A stretch of 64,000 nucleotides of DNA from an uncultured Halomonas sp. (lineage in GTDB: Bacteria > Pseudomonadota > Gammaproteobacteria > Pseudomonadales > Halomonadaceae). The translations under genes and the position numbers were made by a program. Shown piece after piece: positions 56,698 to 64,000 of the stretch (within the stretch, counting starts at the first letter, position 1; the number at the start of each line of letters is the position of its first letter). Location: contig NZ_CANLFS010000008.1 of assembly GCF_947490095.1 (NCBI RefSeq), positions 62,001 through 126,000 on the forward strand, read 5' to 3'. Below the pieces are notes generated by a model that saw only the letters and a list, made by a program, of their open reading frames with translations, had not been told where the DNA came from and did no database searches.

Positions 56698-57807
56698 TTA
56701 TTTACTCAGGGTAACCAGGTCTTCCGGTGCCACAGACACAGTGACCCGGTCGCCTACCTCAGGCAGGCGTCGACCGCGGTTGTTCAGGGTCGCCTGCAGG
56801 GTGGTCTGACCCACATCCAGCCGGTACTCAGCGTGGCTGCCGCGATAGAGCCGCTCCGTCACGGTGGCCAGTAGACGATTGTCACCGGGCTGCTCGCCAG
56901 ACAGCAGATCCAGGGTCTCGGGACGAATCAACAGCAGATCGTCCTCTCCGGCCGCCTCGACGCTGAGCACGCCCAGAGGCGTGGTCAGCCGGTCGCCATT
57001 CCGGGCGCTGATGGAGTAGAGGTTGTCATGACCCATAAATCTCGCCACGAAGGCATTGGCGGGGTGCTCATAGACTTCCCGTGGCGGACCGACCTGCTGG
57101 ATCACACCGCCGTTGAGTACTGCGATGCGATCGGACATCACCATCGCTTCATCCTGGTCATGGGTCACGAAAACAAAGGTCATACCCAGACGCTTCTGGA
57201 CCCGTAACAGCTCCACCTGTAGCTGGCTGCGCAGACCAGCATCGAGCGCAGACAAGGGCTCGTCGAGCAACAACACATCCGGCTCATTGACCAAAGCTCG
57301 GGCCAGGGCGATACGCTGACGCTGCCCGCCGGAAAGCTGGTCGACGCGCCGCTCTACCAGATCACCGAGCTGAATGAACTCGGCGATTTTTGCGACGCGT
57401 GCCTCACGCTGCCCGGGGGGCATGCCGCGCATCTTGAGCCCGAAAGCAAGATTCTCGCGCACCGAGAGATGGGGGAAGAGCGCATAGGACTGGAAGACGG
57501 TGTTGACGCTGCGCTTATGGGGCGGCACCTCGGTAACATCGTCGCCGCCGATGGCCAGGCGACCGTCATCCGCCTCTTCGAGGCCCGCGAGGATACGCAG
57601 CAAGGTGGTCTTGCCACACCCCGAGGGGCCCAGCAGCGTGAAGAACTCCCCGGCTTCGATTACCAGGTCGACGCCAGCCAGCGCCACAGTATCGCGGCCG
57701 AAGCGCTTGTGTAGCCCCTGCATCTCGATGGAAGAAGCCTCTCGAGTCGGCTCCTCCACTTCGGCTGAAGGGACGTCAGCGACCTCCAGGGTCAGAGTAT
57801 CTGTCAT
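56698..57807 (-). CDS. potG: Polyamine ABC transporter ATPase, PotG/PotA-like
   Basis: ATPase of the polyamine importer, 369 residues from ATG 57807 (MTDTLTLEVADVP). Walker A LGPSGCGKTTLLRILAG, signature QLSGGQRQRIALARALVNEP, Walker B VLLLDEPLSALDAGLRSQLQ and switch His in VTHDQDEAMVMSDRI, then a C-terminal TOBE domain (LLATVTERLYRGSHAEYRLD). The ribosome site (GAGAAAGCCG) is weak. It precedes potH by 10 bp and follows puuB copy 3 by 62 bp. Confidence 0.95.
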   Translation of the reverse strand: MTDTLTLEVADVPSAEVEEPTREASSIEMQGLHKRFGRDTVALAGVDLVIEAGEFFTLLGPSGCGKTTLLRILAGLEEADDGRLAIGGDDVTEVPPHKRSVNTVFQSYALFPHLSVRENLAFGLKMRGMPPGQREARVAKIAEFIQLGDLVERRVDQLSGGQRQRIALARALVNEPDVLLLDEPLSALDAGLRSQLQVELLRVQKRLGMTFVFVTHDQDEAMVMSDRIAVLNGGVIQQVGPPREVYEHPANAFVARFMGHDNLYSISARNGDRLTTPLGVLSVEAAGEDDLLLIRPETLDLLSGEQPGDNRLLATVTERLYRGSHAEYRLDVGQTTLQATLNNRGRRLPEVGDRVTVSVAPEDLVTLSK

Positions 57808-57869
57808 CGGCTTTCTCTCTGTTGTTGTGGAATCGGCTGTGTGGGGTCGCGCGGGGTGGCATCGTCCTG

Positions 57870-59156
57870 TCAAAGTCGATCACGCAGCTTATAGAAGGTG
57901 GTTGCCAGCACCAGAAGAGGAGTACGCAGCAAGGAGCCGCCAGGAAAGTGCCTGTGAGGCATGCCGGCGAAGGCATCGAATCGCTCGGCCTGGCCGGCAA
58001 TGGCCTCTGCCATCAGTCGCCCAGCAAGCCCAGCGAGTGCCATGCCGTGACCCGAATAGCCTTGGGCATAGTAGAGGTTGCCACCCAGGCGGCCGAAGTC
58101 CGGTGCACGATTCAAGGTAATGGCCACGTCCCCTCCCCAGCGATATTCAATGGGAATGCCCTCGAGCACCGGAAAGAGCCGCGCGATCTTGGCGTCCATA
58201 CGTGCCTGGATGCCCCTGGGTTCGCGACCGTCATAGCTTACCTCGCCGCCATAGATCAACCGGCGATCGCCGGAAAGACGATAGTAGTCGAGCACAAAAT
58301 TGGCATCCGACAGAGCATCATTGTGGGGGAGCACACGGGCCGCCTGAGACTCGTTGAGCGGAGCCGTGGCGATCATGTAGTTGGCGGCACGCATCACCCG
58401 TCCCGAGAGCTCCGGCACCAAACCAGCTTGATAGGCATTGGTCCCCAGCACCACGAAGTCAGCGGTGACCCGACCGGTAGTGGTCTGTACGCAAGCCGGC
58501 TGGCCACGCTCGATCGCCACGGCGGAACTATGCTGGTGAATGCTTACCCCCGCATCGCGGGCGGCACTGGCCAGGCCCAGGGTGTAATTAAGCGGATGAA
58601 GATGCCCGGCCGCGGACTCATGCAGGGCGGCCGGATAGGCATCGGTAACCACCCGCTCGCGCAATACCTCTCCCTCGAGCATCTCCAGCTCGTGATAGTC
58701 ATAATCGCGAGCCATGCGGTTGCGGTACTCGGCCAACTCACGCACATGACGACCCTTGACCGCCGCATGCAGATAGCCCCACTGGAGATCACAGGGAATG
58801 GCATGACGATCAACCCGCTCGGCCGTCAGCGCCACTGCCTCGCGGCTCAGGCGCCAGATATCACGGGCGGTCTCTCGACCCAGAGCCTTCTCCACCGTGC
58901 TCATGTCGGTACCCAGCCCCGGCAGGATCTGCCCGCCACTGCGTCCCGACGCACCGTGTCCAATCTCGCCGGCTTCCAGCAACACCACCGAATATCCCCG
59001 CTCGGCCAACTCCAGGGCCGCCGAGCAGCCAGTGACACCCCCACCGACTACGCAGACATCGGCGCGCACTTCCCCCTCCAGGGGTGGGCAAGCACCAAGA
59101 TCGACGGTAATGGAGTCTCGATACCAAGAAGGGGGATTCAAAGCGGCTCTAACCAT
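57870..59156 (-). CDS. PuuB-like FAD amine oxidase, copy 3
   Basis: Third DAO-family oxidase, 428 residues from ATG 59156 (GAGG about 10 nt upstream). FAD motif VGGGVTG at 37-43, GHGASGRSGGQILPGLG, and C-terminal YAQGYSGHGMALAGLAGRLM with FPGGSLLRTPLLVLATTFYK. It is more divergent than copies 1 and 2 and has a different N-terminus (NPPSWYRDSI). As the first gene of the pot operon it probably acts on the imported amine or its glutamyl form. The long AT-rich leader region lies upstream. Confidence 0.88.
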   Translation of the reverse strand: MVRAALNPPSWYRDSITVDLGACPPLEGEVRADVCVVGGGVTGCSAALELAERGYSVVLLEAGEIGHGASGRSGGQILPGLGTDMSTVEKALGRETARDIWRLSREAVALTAERVDRHAIPCDLQWGYLHAAVKGRHVRELAEYRNRMARDYDYHELEMLEGEVLRERVVTDAYPAALHESAAGHLHPLNYTLGLASAARDAGVSIHQHSSAVAIERGQPACVQTTTGRVTADFVVLGTNAYQAGLVPELSGRVMRAANYMIATAPLNESQAARVLPHNDALSDANFVLDYYRLSGDRRLIYGGEVSYDGREPRGIQARMDAKIARLFPVLEGIPIEYRWGGDVAITLNRAPDFGRLGGNLYYAQGYSGHGMALAGLAGRLMAEAIAGQAERFDAFAGMPHRHFPGGSLLRTPLLVLATTFYKLRDRL

Positions 59157-59571
59157 AAAAATCATCCTCTGCATGGCGCGACGGGCAAAGGCACAGTGGC
59201 CCATTGCACCTTATTGTTATATGAAGCACTTCACCGATAGCTATAAGATGGTTGAATCGGCTTCATCGAGGAAACGTTCGAATCTCAGTCTTGCATCAAA
59301 CCATCACCTAGTGTCAAGTATAAAGCAACAAAAAAATAACGGTAATTTTATTTTACATTGTTTTTATTGTGATTTTTGATACAACCATGGGCATATTTTT
59401 GTAAAGAAATGACGTTCACTCAGACACGTTATAAGCATGACTGGCAATACAATCCGTCGAGGCGGATAGGTAAATGATCTTGCCCACCAACTGATCTTAC
59501 GCAGCATTGTTGGACACCGATGCTGGATAAGATCAATTAGCCCCAGCGCCCAGACAACTGACACTATGGTG
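59157..59571. promoter_or_regulatory. AT-rich 415-bp gap upstream of the pot operon
   Basis: No credible gene seen on either strand. For the leftward operon, a TATACT -10 (59322-59317) with a poor TTACCG-like -35 lies about 160 bp before ATG 59156, implying a long leader; an overlapping TTGACA (59317-59312) has no clear -10. ATTGTTTTTAT occurs at 59357-59367. An imperfect inverted repeat (16-base arms, two mismatches) spans 59492-59507 and 59520-59535, without a T-run. The rest is unexplained. Confidence 0.4.
59492..59535. repeat. Imperfect inverted repeat between moeB and the pot operon
   Basis: TGATCTTACGCAGCAT (59492-59507) pairs with ATGCTGGATAAGATCA (59520-59535) with two mismatches around a 12-base loop. 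It lies 37 bp past the moeB stop. Possible roles are mRNA 3' stabilisation, protein binding or the end of a lost insertion element; none is proven. Confidence 0.55.
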
Positions 59572-60318
59572 CTAATAACCACAGGTAACACAGGCCGGGT
59601 CGCGGGAGACCCCGAAGCGGCGCCATTCACCGCTCAAGCCATCGAAGGTGGAGAGGCCTTGGTGAGTCGCGCCTGCGCCACTCAGCAACTTGATCGCCTC
59701 CAGCGCCTGGAAGCTGCCGACCAGCCCCACCAGGGGAGCCACGACGCCGCTCTCCGAGCAGGAGAGCGCCTCATCGCCCTGGCCATCCGGCGGATAGAGG
59801 CAGGCATAGCAGGGACAGTCGGGGTCGCGGGGATCGAAGACGGCAAGCTGGCCGGAGAAGCGGATGGCCGCACCGGAGACCAGCGGTACACCGGCCGCAC
59901 GACAGGCATCATTGATCGCATAGCGGCTGGAGAAGCGGTCGGTGCAATCGAGCACCACATCGGCCGTTGCGACGGCGGCGGCCATGCTCTCTCCCTGCAG
60001 ATGGTCCGTGAGCACATCGATGCGACACCCGGCGTTGAGCGCCAGGGCCGCCTCCCGGGCCGATTCGGCCTTGTTGCGCCCCAGGTCCGCCTCGCCGTGG
60101 GCGATCTGGCGCTGCAGGTTCGAGAGCTCGACCTCATCGGCATCCGCCAGGGTCAGCCGCCCGACCCCGGCGGCGGCCAGGTAGAAGACCACCGGCGAGC
60201 CGAGCCCGCCGGCACCAACCACCAGGGCATGGCCGGCGAGCAGGCGTTCCTGACCCTCGATATCGAGGGATTCCAGCATGATCTGGCGGCTGTAGCGCAA
60301 TAGTTCCCGGTCATTCAT
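59572..60318 (-). CDS. moeB: Molybdopterin-synthase adenylyltransferase MoeB
   Basis: E1-like enzyme that adenylates the C-terminus of MoaD so it can receive sulfur for molybdopterin; ThiF is the closest alternative. GAGGLGSPVVFYLAAAGVG (about residues 35-53) is the nucleotide loop, DADEVELSNLQRQIAH follows, and zinc cysteine pairs are in CYACLYPP and CVTCGY. ATG 60318 (MNDRELLRYSRQIMLE) gives 248 residues, matching MoeB. Placement after hemA-prfA-prmC is conserved in Pseudomonas, with lrp inserted here. Confidence 0.92.
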   Translation of the reverse strand: MNDRELLRYSRQIMLESLDIEGQERLLAGHALVVGAGGLGSPVVFYLAAAGVGRLTLADADEVELSNLQRQIAHGEADLGRNKAESAREAALALNAGCRIDVLTDHLQGESMAAAVATADVVLDCTDRFSSRYAINDACRAAGVPLVSGAAIRFSGQLAVFDPRDPDCPCYACLYPPDGQGDEALSCSESGVVAPLVGLVGSFQALEAIKLLSGAGATHQGLSTFDGLSGEWRRFGVSRDPACVTCGY

Positions 60319-60326
60319 GGCACGGC

Positions 60327-60827
60327 TCACTTTTCGTCGAACGCCTCGATATCGGGCACATACAGGGAGAACTCTTCCTTGACCTCCTCCATTACCACAT
60401 AGCTCTTGGACTCCTTCACCCCCGGCAGGGTCAGCACCACATCGCCGAGCAGCTGACGGTAGGCGGACATCTCGGGTATCCGACACTTGAGGATATAGTC
60501 GAACTGCCCCGAGACCAGGTGGCATTCCTGGATCTGTGGCAGGCGGGCCACGGCGCGGCGAAACTCATCGAACACCGCAGGCGACTGGGTCTCCAGGCTG
60601 ATCTCCACGAATACCAGCAGGTTAGCCTTGAGCGCCTGGGGATCGAGCATGGCACGGTATCCGCGGATCACCCCGGCCCGCTCCAGGCGCTTGACCCGCT
60701 CCAGGCAGGGGGTGGTGGAGAGCCCCACCTGGCCGGCGAGGTCAACATAGGAGATGCGAGCATTTTCCTGCAGGCAACGCAGGATCTTGAGGTCGATGCG
60801 ATCGAAGGAACGAGACTTGGCTTTCAT
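60327..60827 (-). CDS. lrp: Leucine-responsive regulator Lrp
   Basis: Global AsnC/Lrp-family regulator. N-terminal HTH (DRIDLKILRCLQENARISYV; VGLSTTPCLERVKRLERAGV) and C-terminal RAM ligand domain (IQECHLVSGQFDYILKCRIP; LPGVKESKSYVVMEEVKEEF). These align closely with E. coli Lrp (164 residues) as I recall it, so this looks like the true ortholog, not a local amino-acid regulator. ATG 60827 (MKAKSRSFDRID) gives 166 residues; GTG 60842 is possible and no strong ribosome site precedes either. It sits between prmC and moeB on the same strand. Confidence 0.93.
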   Translation of the reverse strand: MKAKSRSFDRIDLKILRCLQENARISYVDLAGQVGLSTTPCLERVKRLERAGVIRGYRAMLDPQALKANLLVFVEISLETQSPAVFDEFRRAVARLPQIQECHLVSGQFDYILKCRIPEMSAYRQLLGDVVLTLPGVKESKSYVVMEEVKEEFSLYVPDIEAFDEK

Positions 60828-60963
60828 TATAGCGGAGGGCACCGGTCGGTAGAGTCATTAGCGCCGCCGCACCAGCAGAATCGACTATGAATCACCCTGC
60901 ACCACGACAGCTAACGGAAATATCATCTGCAGAAGGTGTACCACAGCCCCGCATCGGCGGCCA

Positions 60964-61821
60964 TCAACGCGGCGCTTTTTTCCCCAGGCTGACGCGCTCA
61001 TGGCCACCGAGGTCACGGCGGCTGGCCACCTCGCCGTAGCCTGCCGCCACGAGCGCCTCGCGCACCGCCGCGGCCTGGCCCCAGCCATGCTCCAGCAGCA
61101 GCCAGCCCCCGGGCTGCAGGTGCTGCCGGGCCCGCTTCACCAGGTAACGCAGATCGGCCAGGCCCGCGTCATCGGCCACCAGCGCCGAGCGCGGCTCGAA
61201 GCGCACGTCTCCCGCGGCCAGATGGGGGTCATCCTCGGCAATATAAGGGGGGTTGGAAACGATGATGGCAAAGCGTTGCGTGTCGCCCGACTCGTCCGCC
61301 AGGGCGGCAAACCAGTCGCTCTCGCCAAACTCGGCATTGGCAAGGGCCAGCCGTTCGGCATTGCGCTGCGCCAGGGCCACCGCCTCGGGGCGAATATCCA
61401 GGCCCAGCACCCGCCAAGCCGGCCGCTCGCTGGCAAAGGCCAGGGCGATGGCCCCGCTACCGGTGCCCAGGTCGAGCAGCCGTCCACCAGGCGCCTGGGC
61501 CAGGGCCAGGGCGGCCTCCACCAGTGTCTCGGTATCGGGGCGCGGAATCAGGGTGCTGGGGTCGGTCGCCAGGCGCAGCCCCCAGAACTCGCGCTCGCCG
61601 GTGAGGTAGGCCACCGGCTCGCCCGCCGCGCGGCGCGCGACCAGCTCCCGCAGCCGGCCCACCGCCGCGTCGTCGGCCTCGCGGTCGCCCCAGGTGTAGA
61701 GCCAGGCGCGTTCGACCCCCAGCACATGGCAGAGCAGGACCTCGGCATCGAGGCGCGCCGAGGGCGAGCCGGCGTCGGCCAGGCGTCTCGCGGACTCGAC
61801 CAACAAGGCATCGAGGGTCAT
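60964..61821 (-). CDS. prmC: Release factor glutamine methyltransferase PrmC
   Basis: Methylates the Gln of the GGQ motif in release factors RF1 and RF2. SAM-binding LDLGTGSGA (116-124) and catalytic NPPY (190-193) in IIVSNPPYIAEDD are present, with substrate-recognition PVAYLTGEREFWG near the N-terminus. The 285-residue protein starts on the same base where prfA stops, so the methylase and its substrate are coupled. Confidence 0.97.
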   Translation of the reverse strand: MTLDALLVESARRLADAGSPSARLDAEVLLCHVLGVERAWLYTWGDREADDAAVGRLRELVARRAAGEPVAYLTGEREFWGLRLATDPSTLIPRPDTETLVEAALALAQAPGGRLLDLGTGSGAIALAFASERPAWRVLGLDIRPEAVALAQRNAERLALANAEFGESDWFAALADESGDTQRFAIIVSNPPYIAEDDPHLAAGDVRFEPRSALVADDAGLADLRYLVKRARQHLQPGGWLLLEHGWGQAAAVREALVAAGYGEVASRRDLGGHERVSLGKKAPR

Positions 61822-62912
61822 CAGGCCTCCTGCTGCAGGGCGGCGAGCTGTTCGGCCTGGTATTCATGAATCAGCGGCTCGATCACCTCGTCGAGGTGAT
61901 CGCCGCCGACGACCTCCGAGAGCTTGTAGAGGGTCAGGTTGATGCGATGGTCGGTGACACGCCCCTGGGGGAAGTTATAGGTGCGAATACGCTCGCTGCG
62001 ATCCCCGGACCCCACCAGGCTGCGGCGCGTGTCGGCCTGCTGCTGACGCTGGCTGTCCACGGCATGCTGCTTGAGGCGCGCGGCCAGCAGCGACATCGCC
62101 TTGGCGCGATTCTTGTGCTGGCTACGCTCCTCCTGGCACTCCACCACGACGCCGCTGGGCAGGTGGGTAATGCGGATGGCCGAGTCGGTGGTGTTGACGT
62201 GCTGGCCACCGGCGCCACTGGAGCGAAAGGTGTCCACGCGCAACTCGCTGGCATCGAGGTCGACATTGCCAACGGCATCCACCTCGGGCATCACCGCCAC
62301 GGTACAGGCCGAGGTATGGATACGCCCCTGGGACTCGGTGGCCGGCACCCGCTGTACGCGGTGGGCTCCGGACTCGAACTTGAGTCGGGCATAGGCGCCC
62401 TCGCCCTTGATGCGCGCGATGATCTCCTTGTAGCCACCCTGCTCGCCATGGCTGGCACTGACCACCTCCACCTTCCAGCCATGCTTCTCGGCGTAGCGCG
62501 AATACATGCGAAACAGGTCACCGGCGAACAGCGCCGCCTCATCTCCCCCGGTACCCGCCCGCACCTCCAGGAAGACACCGCGACCATCATCGGGGTCCTT
62601 GGGTACCAGCAGGCGCTTGAGGTCCTCTTCCTGAGCGGCACGCTTGTCACGGCTCTCGGCCAGCTCCAGCTCGGCGAGCTCACGCATGTCGGGGTCGCTG
62701 TCGGAGGCGAGCTGCTCGGCATCGTCAATATCGCGCTCCACGGCACGATATTCGCGCCACGCCTCCACCAGCGCCTCGAGCTCGGCGTATTCACGAGAAT
62801 AATCGCGGAAACGGGCCTGGTCGCCGATCACTTCGGGGGCCGCCAGCAGGGCGGCGAGCTCCTCGAAGCGCTCGTCGAAGGTGTCGAGACGCGCACGCAG
62901 GGAAGCTTTCAT
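61821..62912 (-). CDS. prfA: Peptide chain release factor 1
   Basis: Reads UAA and UAG stop codons and releases the peptide. The GGQ motif is at 235-237 ([11 protein letters not shown]) and the codon-recognition PAT at 190-192 (RVPATESQG). Length 363 is normal. It follows hemA by 9 bp and overlaps prmC by one base, the standard hemA-prfA-prmC order. Confidence 0.98.
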   Translation of the reverse strand: MKASLRARLDTFDERFEELAALLAAPEVIGDQARFRDYSREYAELEALVEAWREYRAVERDIDDAEQLASDSDPDMRELAELELAESRDKRAAQEEDLKRLLVPKDPDDGRGVFLEVRAGTGGDEAALFAGDLFRMYSRYAEKHGWKVEVVSASHGEQGGYKEIIARIKGEGAYARLKFESGAHRVQRVPATESQGRIHTSACTVAVMPEVDAVGNVDLDASELRVDTFRSSGAGGQHVNTTDSAIRITHLPSGVVVECQEERSQHKNRAKAMSLLAARLKQHAVDSQRQQQADTRRSLVGSGDRSERIRTYNFPQGRVTDHRINLTLYKLSEVVGGDHLDEVIEPLIHEYQAEQLAALQQEA

Positions 62913-62921
62913 TAATCGGTC

Positions 62922-64000
62922 CTATCGGGTCTTGTCGGGTGTCGCCTCGAGCAGCAGCGCGCCGGCCGCCTCGAGCAGGTCGTGACGCTCGGCGGAGGCG
63001 GCCTCGCGCAGCGCCACGGTGGGGCCGTGCATCAGCCGGTTGGTGAGCTGGTGGGCGAGACGTCGCACCACGGCCTCCGGGTCCTCGCCACGCTCCAGCC
63101 GCGTCAGCGCCTGCGCCAGGGAATGTTCACGGTGTGCCTCGCCGCGGGAGCGGTAGTCGTGGATCAACTCGCCGCCACTGCGTATGCGAAGGTCATGCAG
63201 CCAGGCGCCCACCCCGTGCTCGATCAGCGATTCCGCCTGGTCGGCGGCCACCTGGCGGTGACGGCGGTTCTCCGCGATCACCTCCTGGAGGTCATCCACC
63301 GTGTAGAGGAAGATATCGGCGAGCTGGCCCACCTCGGGTTCGATATCCCGCGGCACCGCGATATCGACCATGAAGACCGGCCGGTGGCGGCGCTTCTTCA
63401 GCGCCCGCTCCACCATGCCCTTGCCCAGGATCGGCAGCGGCGCCGCGGTCGAGGAGATGACGATATCCGCCTCCGCCAGGGCATCGGGGATGGCATCCAG
63501 GGTAATCGCCCGCCCTCCCAGAGGCGCGGCCAGCAGCTCCCCCCGCTCACGGGTACGATTGGCCACGGTCAGCTGGCTGACGCCGGCCTCCACCAGGTGG
63601 CGGGCCACCAGTTCGATGGTCTCGCCGGCACCGATCAACAGCGCGCGGGCGCGGCCGAAGTCATCGAAGATACGGCTCGCCAGGCTCACCGCCGCATAGG
63701 CGACCGACACCGGATTGCGGCCGATACCGGTTTCCGTTCGCACCTGCTTGGCCACGGCGAAGGCATGCTGGAACAGGCACTCCAGCTCCTTGCCGATCCC
63801 CTTGCTCAACCGGCTGGTCTGGTAGGCATCCTTGAGCTGACCGAGGATCTGGGGCTCGCCCAGCACCATGGAATCCAGCCCTACCGCCACCCGCATCAGA
63901 TGCCGGGCGGCCTCGTGGTCGAGGTAGTGGTAGGCGCATGTCGCCAGGTCATCGACCGGCAGCCCATGGAAGCGGCCCAGCCACTGCAGGATGGCCGCCT
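62922..64000 (-). CDS. hemA: Glutamyl-tRNA reductase, N-terminus cut by window edge
   Basis: NADPH-dependent reduction of Glu-tRNA(Glu) to glutamate-1-semialdehyde, the first step of C5 heme synthesis. About 359 codons are present; the N-terminus with the catalytic cysteine lies beyond base 64000. Seen are GLDSMVLGEPQILGQLKDAY, the NADPH loop LLIGAGETIELVARHL, ADIVISSTAAPLPILGKGMV and AVPRDIEPEVGQLADIFLYT. The frame is open across ATG 63896, which is internal (MRVAVGLDSM), not the start. Confidence 0.97.
   Translation of the reverse strand, partial: AAILQWLGRFHGLPVDDLATCAYHYLDHEAARHLMRVAVGLDSMVLGEPQILGQLKDAYQTSRLSKGIGKELECLFQHAFAVAKQVRTETGIGRNPVSVAYAAVSLASRIFDDFGRARALLIGAGETIELVARHLVEAGVSQLTVANRTRERGELLAAPLGGRAITLDAIPDALAEADIVISSTAAPLPILGKGMVERALKKRRHRPVFMVDIAVPRDIEPEVGQLADIFLYTVDDLQEVIAENRRHRQVAADQAESLIEHGVGAWLHDLRIRSGGELIHDYRSRGEAHREHSLAQALTRLERGEDPEAVVRRLAHQLTNRLMHGPTVALREAASAERHDLLEAAGALLLEATPDKTR

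Noticed and set aside
59364..59630. An 88-codon minus-strand frame in the gap next to moeB.
   Set aside because: It overlaps the moeB 3' end out of frame, has no ribosome site or recognisable motif, and spans the inverted repeat; read as chance.

Overview
The window is GC-rich bacterial chromosome, almost fully coding. It most resembles a halophilic gammaproteobacterium of the Halomonadaceae (Halomonas and relatives). This is inferred from gene order (murA-ibaG-mla next to kds/lpt/rpoN/ptsN/rapZ, the mreBCD-maf-rng-yhdP-tldD run, hemA-prfA-prmC-moeB) and from protein character, not from a database search. No rRNA, tRNA, CRISPR array, prophage or intact insertion sequence was seen.

Region 1 (1-30.3 kb) is conserved housekeeping DNA. 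On the minus strand, mlaF-E-D-C-B (phospholipid transport), ibaG, murA, hisG and a truncated hisD run to the left edge. Divergently, yrbG-kdsD-kdsC-lptC-lptA-lptB (Kdo and LPS export) lead into rpoN-hpf-ptsN-rapZ-npr (sigma-54 and nitrogen PTS). A good -24/-12 sigma-54 promoter sits directly in front of rpoN. pmbA, yjgA, tldD, yhdP, rng, maf and mreDCB follow, then gatCAB. mreC has no ordinary start codon where its N-terminal membrane helix should begin.

Region 2 (30.3-41.8 kb) and region 4 (49.9-59.2 kb) are polyamine catabolism and uptake. Together they encode a PuuR-type regulator, PuuC aldehyde dehydrogenase, SpuC-type aminotransferase, PuuD hydrolase, two glutamine-synthetase-like gamma-glutamylpolyamine synthetases, three PuuB-like FAD oxidases, and a PotGHI-type ABC importer with two binding proteins. 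Two NhaC-family transporters are embedded in region 2. Both the gamma-glutamyl route and the direct transamination route from putrescine toward GABA are therefore encoded, apart from a dedicated GABA aminotransferase.

Region 3 (41.9-49.7 kb), lying between the polyamine blocks, is a one-carbon catabolic module: a MetF-like flavoprotein, a DmdA-like tetrahydrofolate-dependent demethylase, a dimethylglycine/sarcosine-dehydrogenase-like FAD-GcvT fusion, a GlxA/GbdR-type AraC regulator, and formate-tetrahydrofolate ligase (fhs). The two plus-strand catabolic genes share a palindrome-like upstream element. The inferred job is stepwise demethylation of a methylated amine or sulfonium compound, with methyl carbon recovered as formate and ATP. 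This is the best candidate for an undescribed system here.

Region 5 (59.2-64 kb) is conserved again: moeB, an lrp ortholog, prmC, prfA and a truncated hemA running off the right edge.
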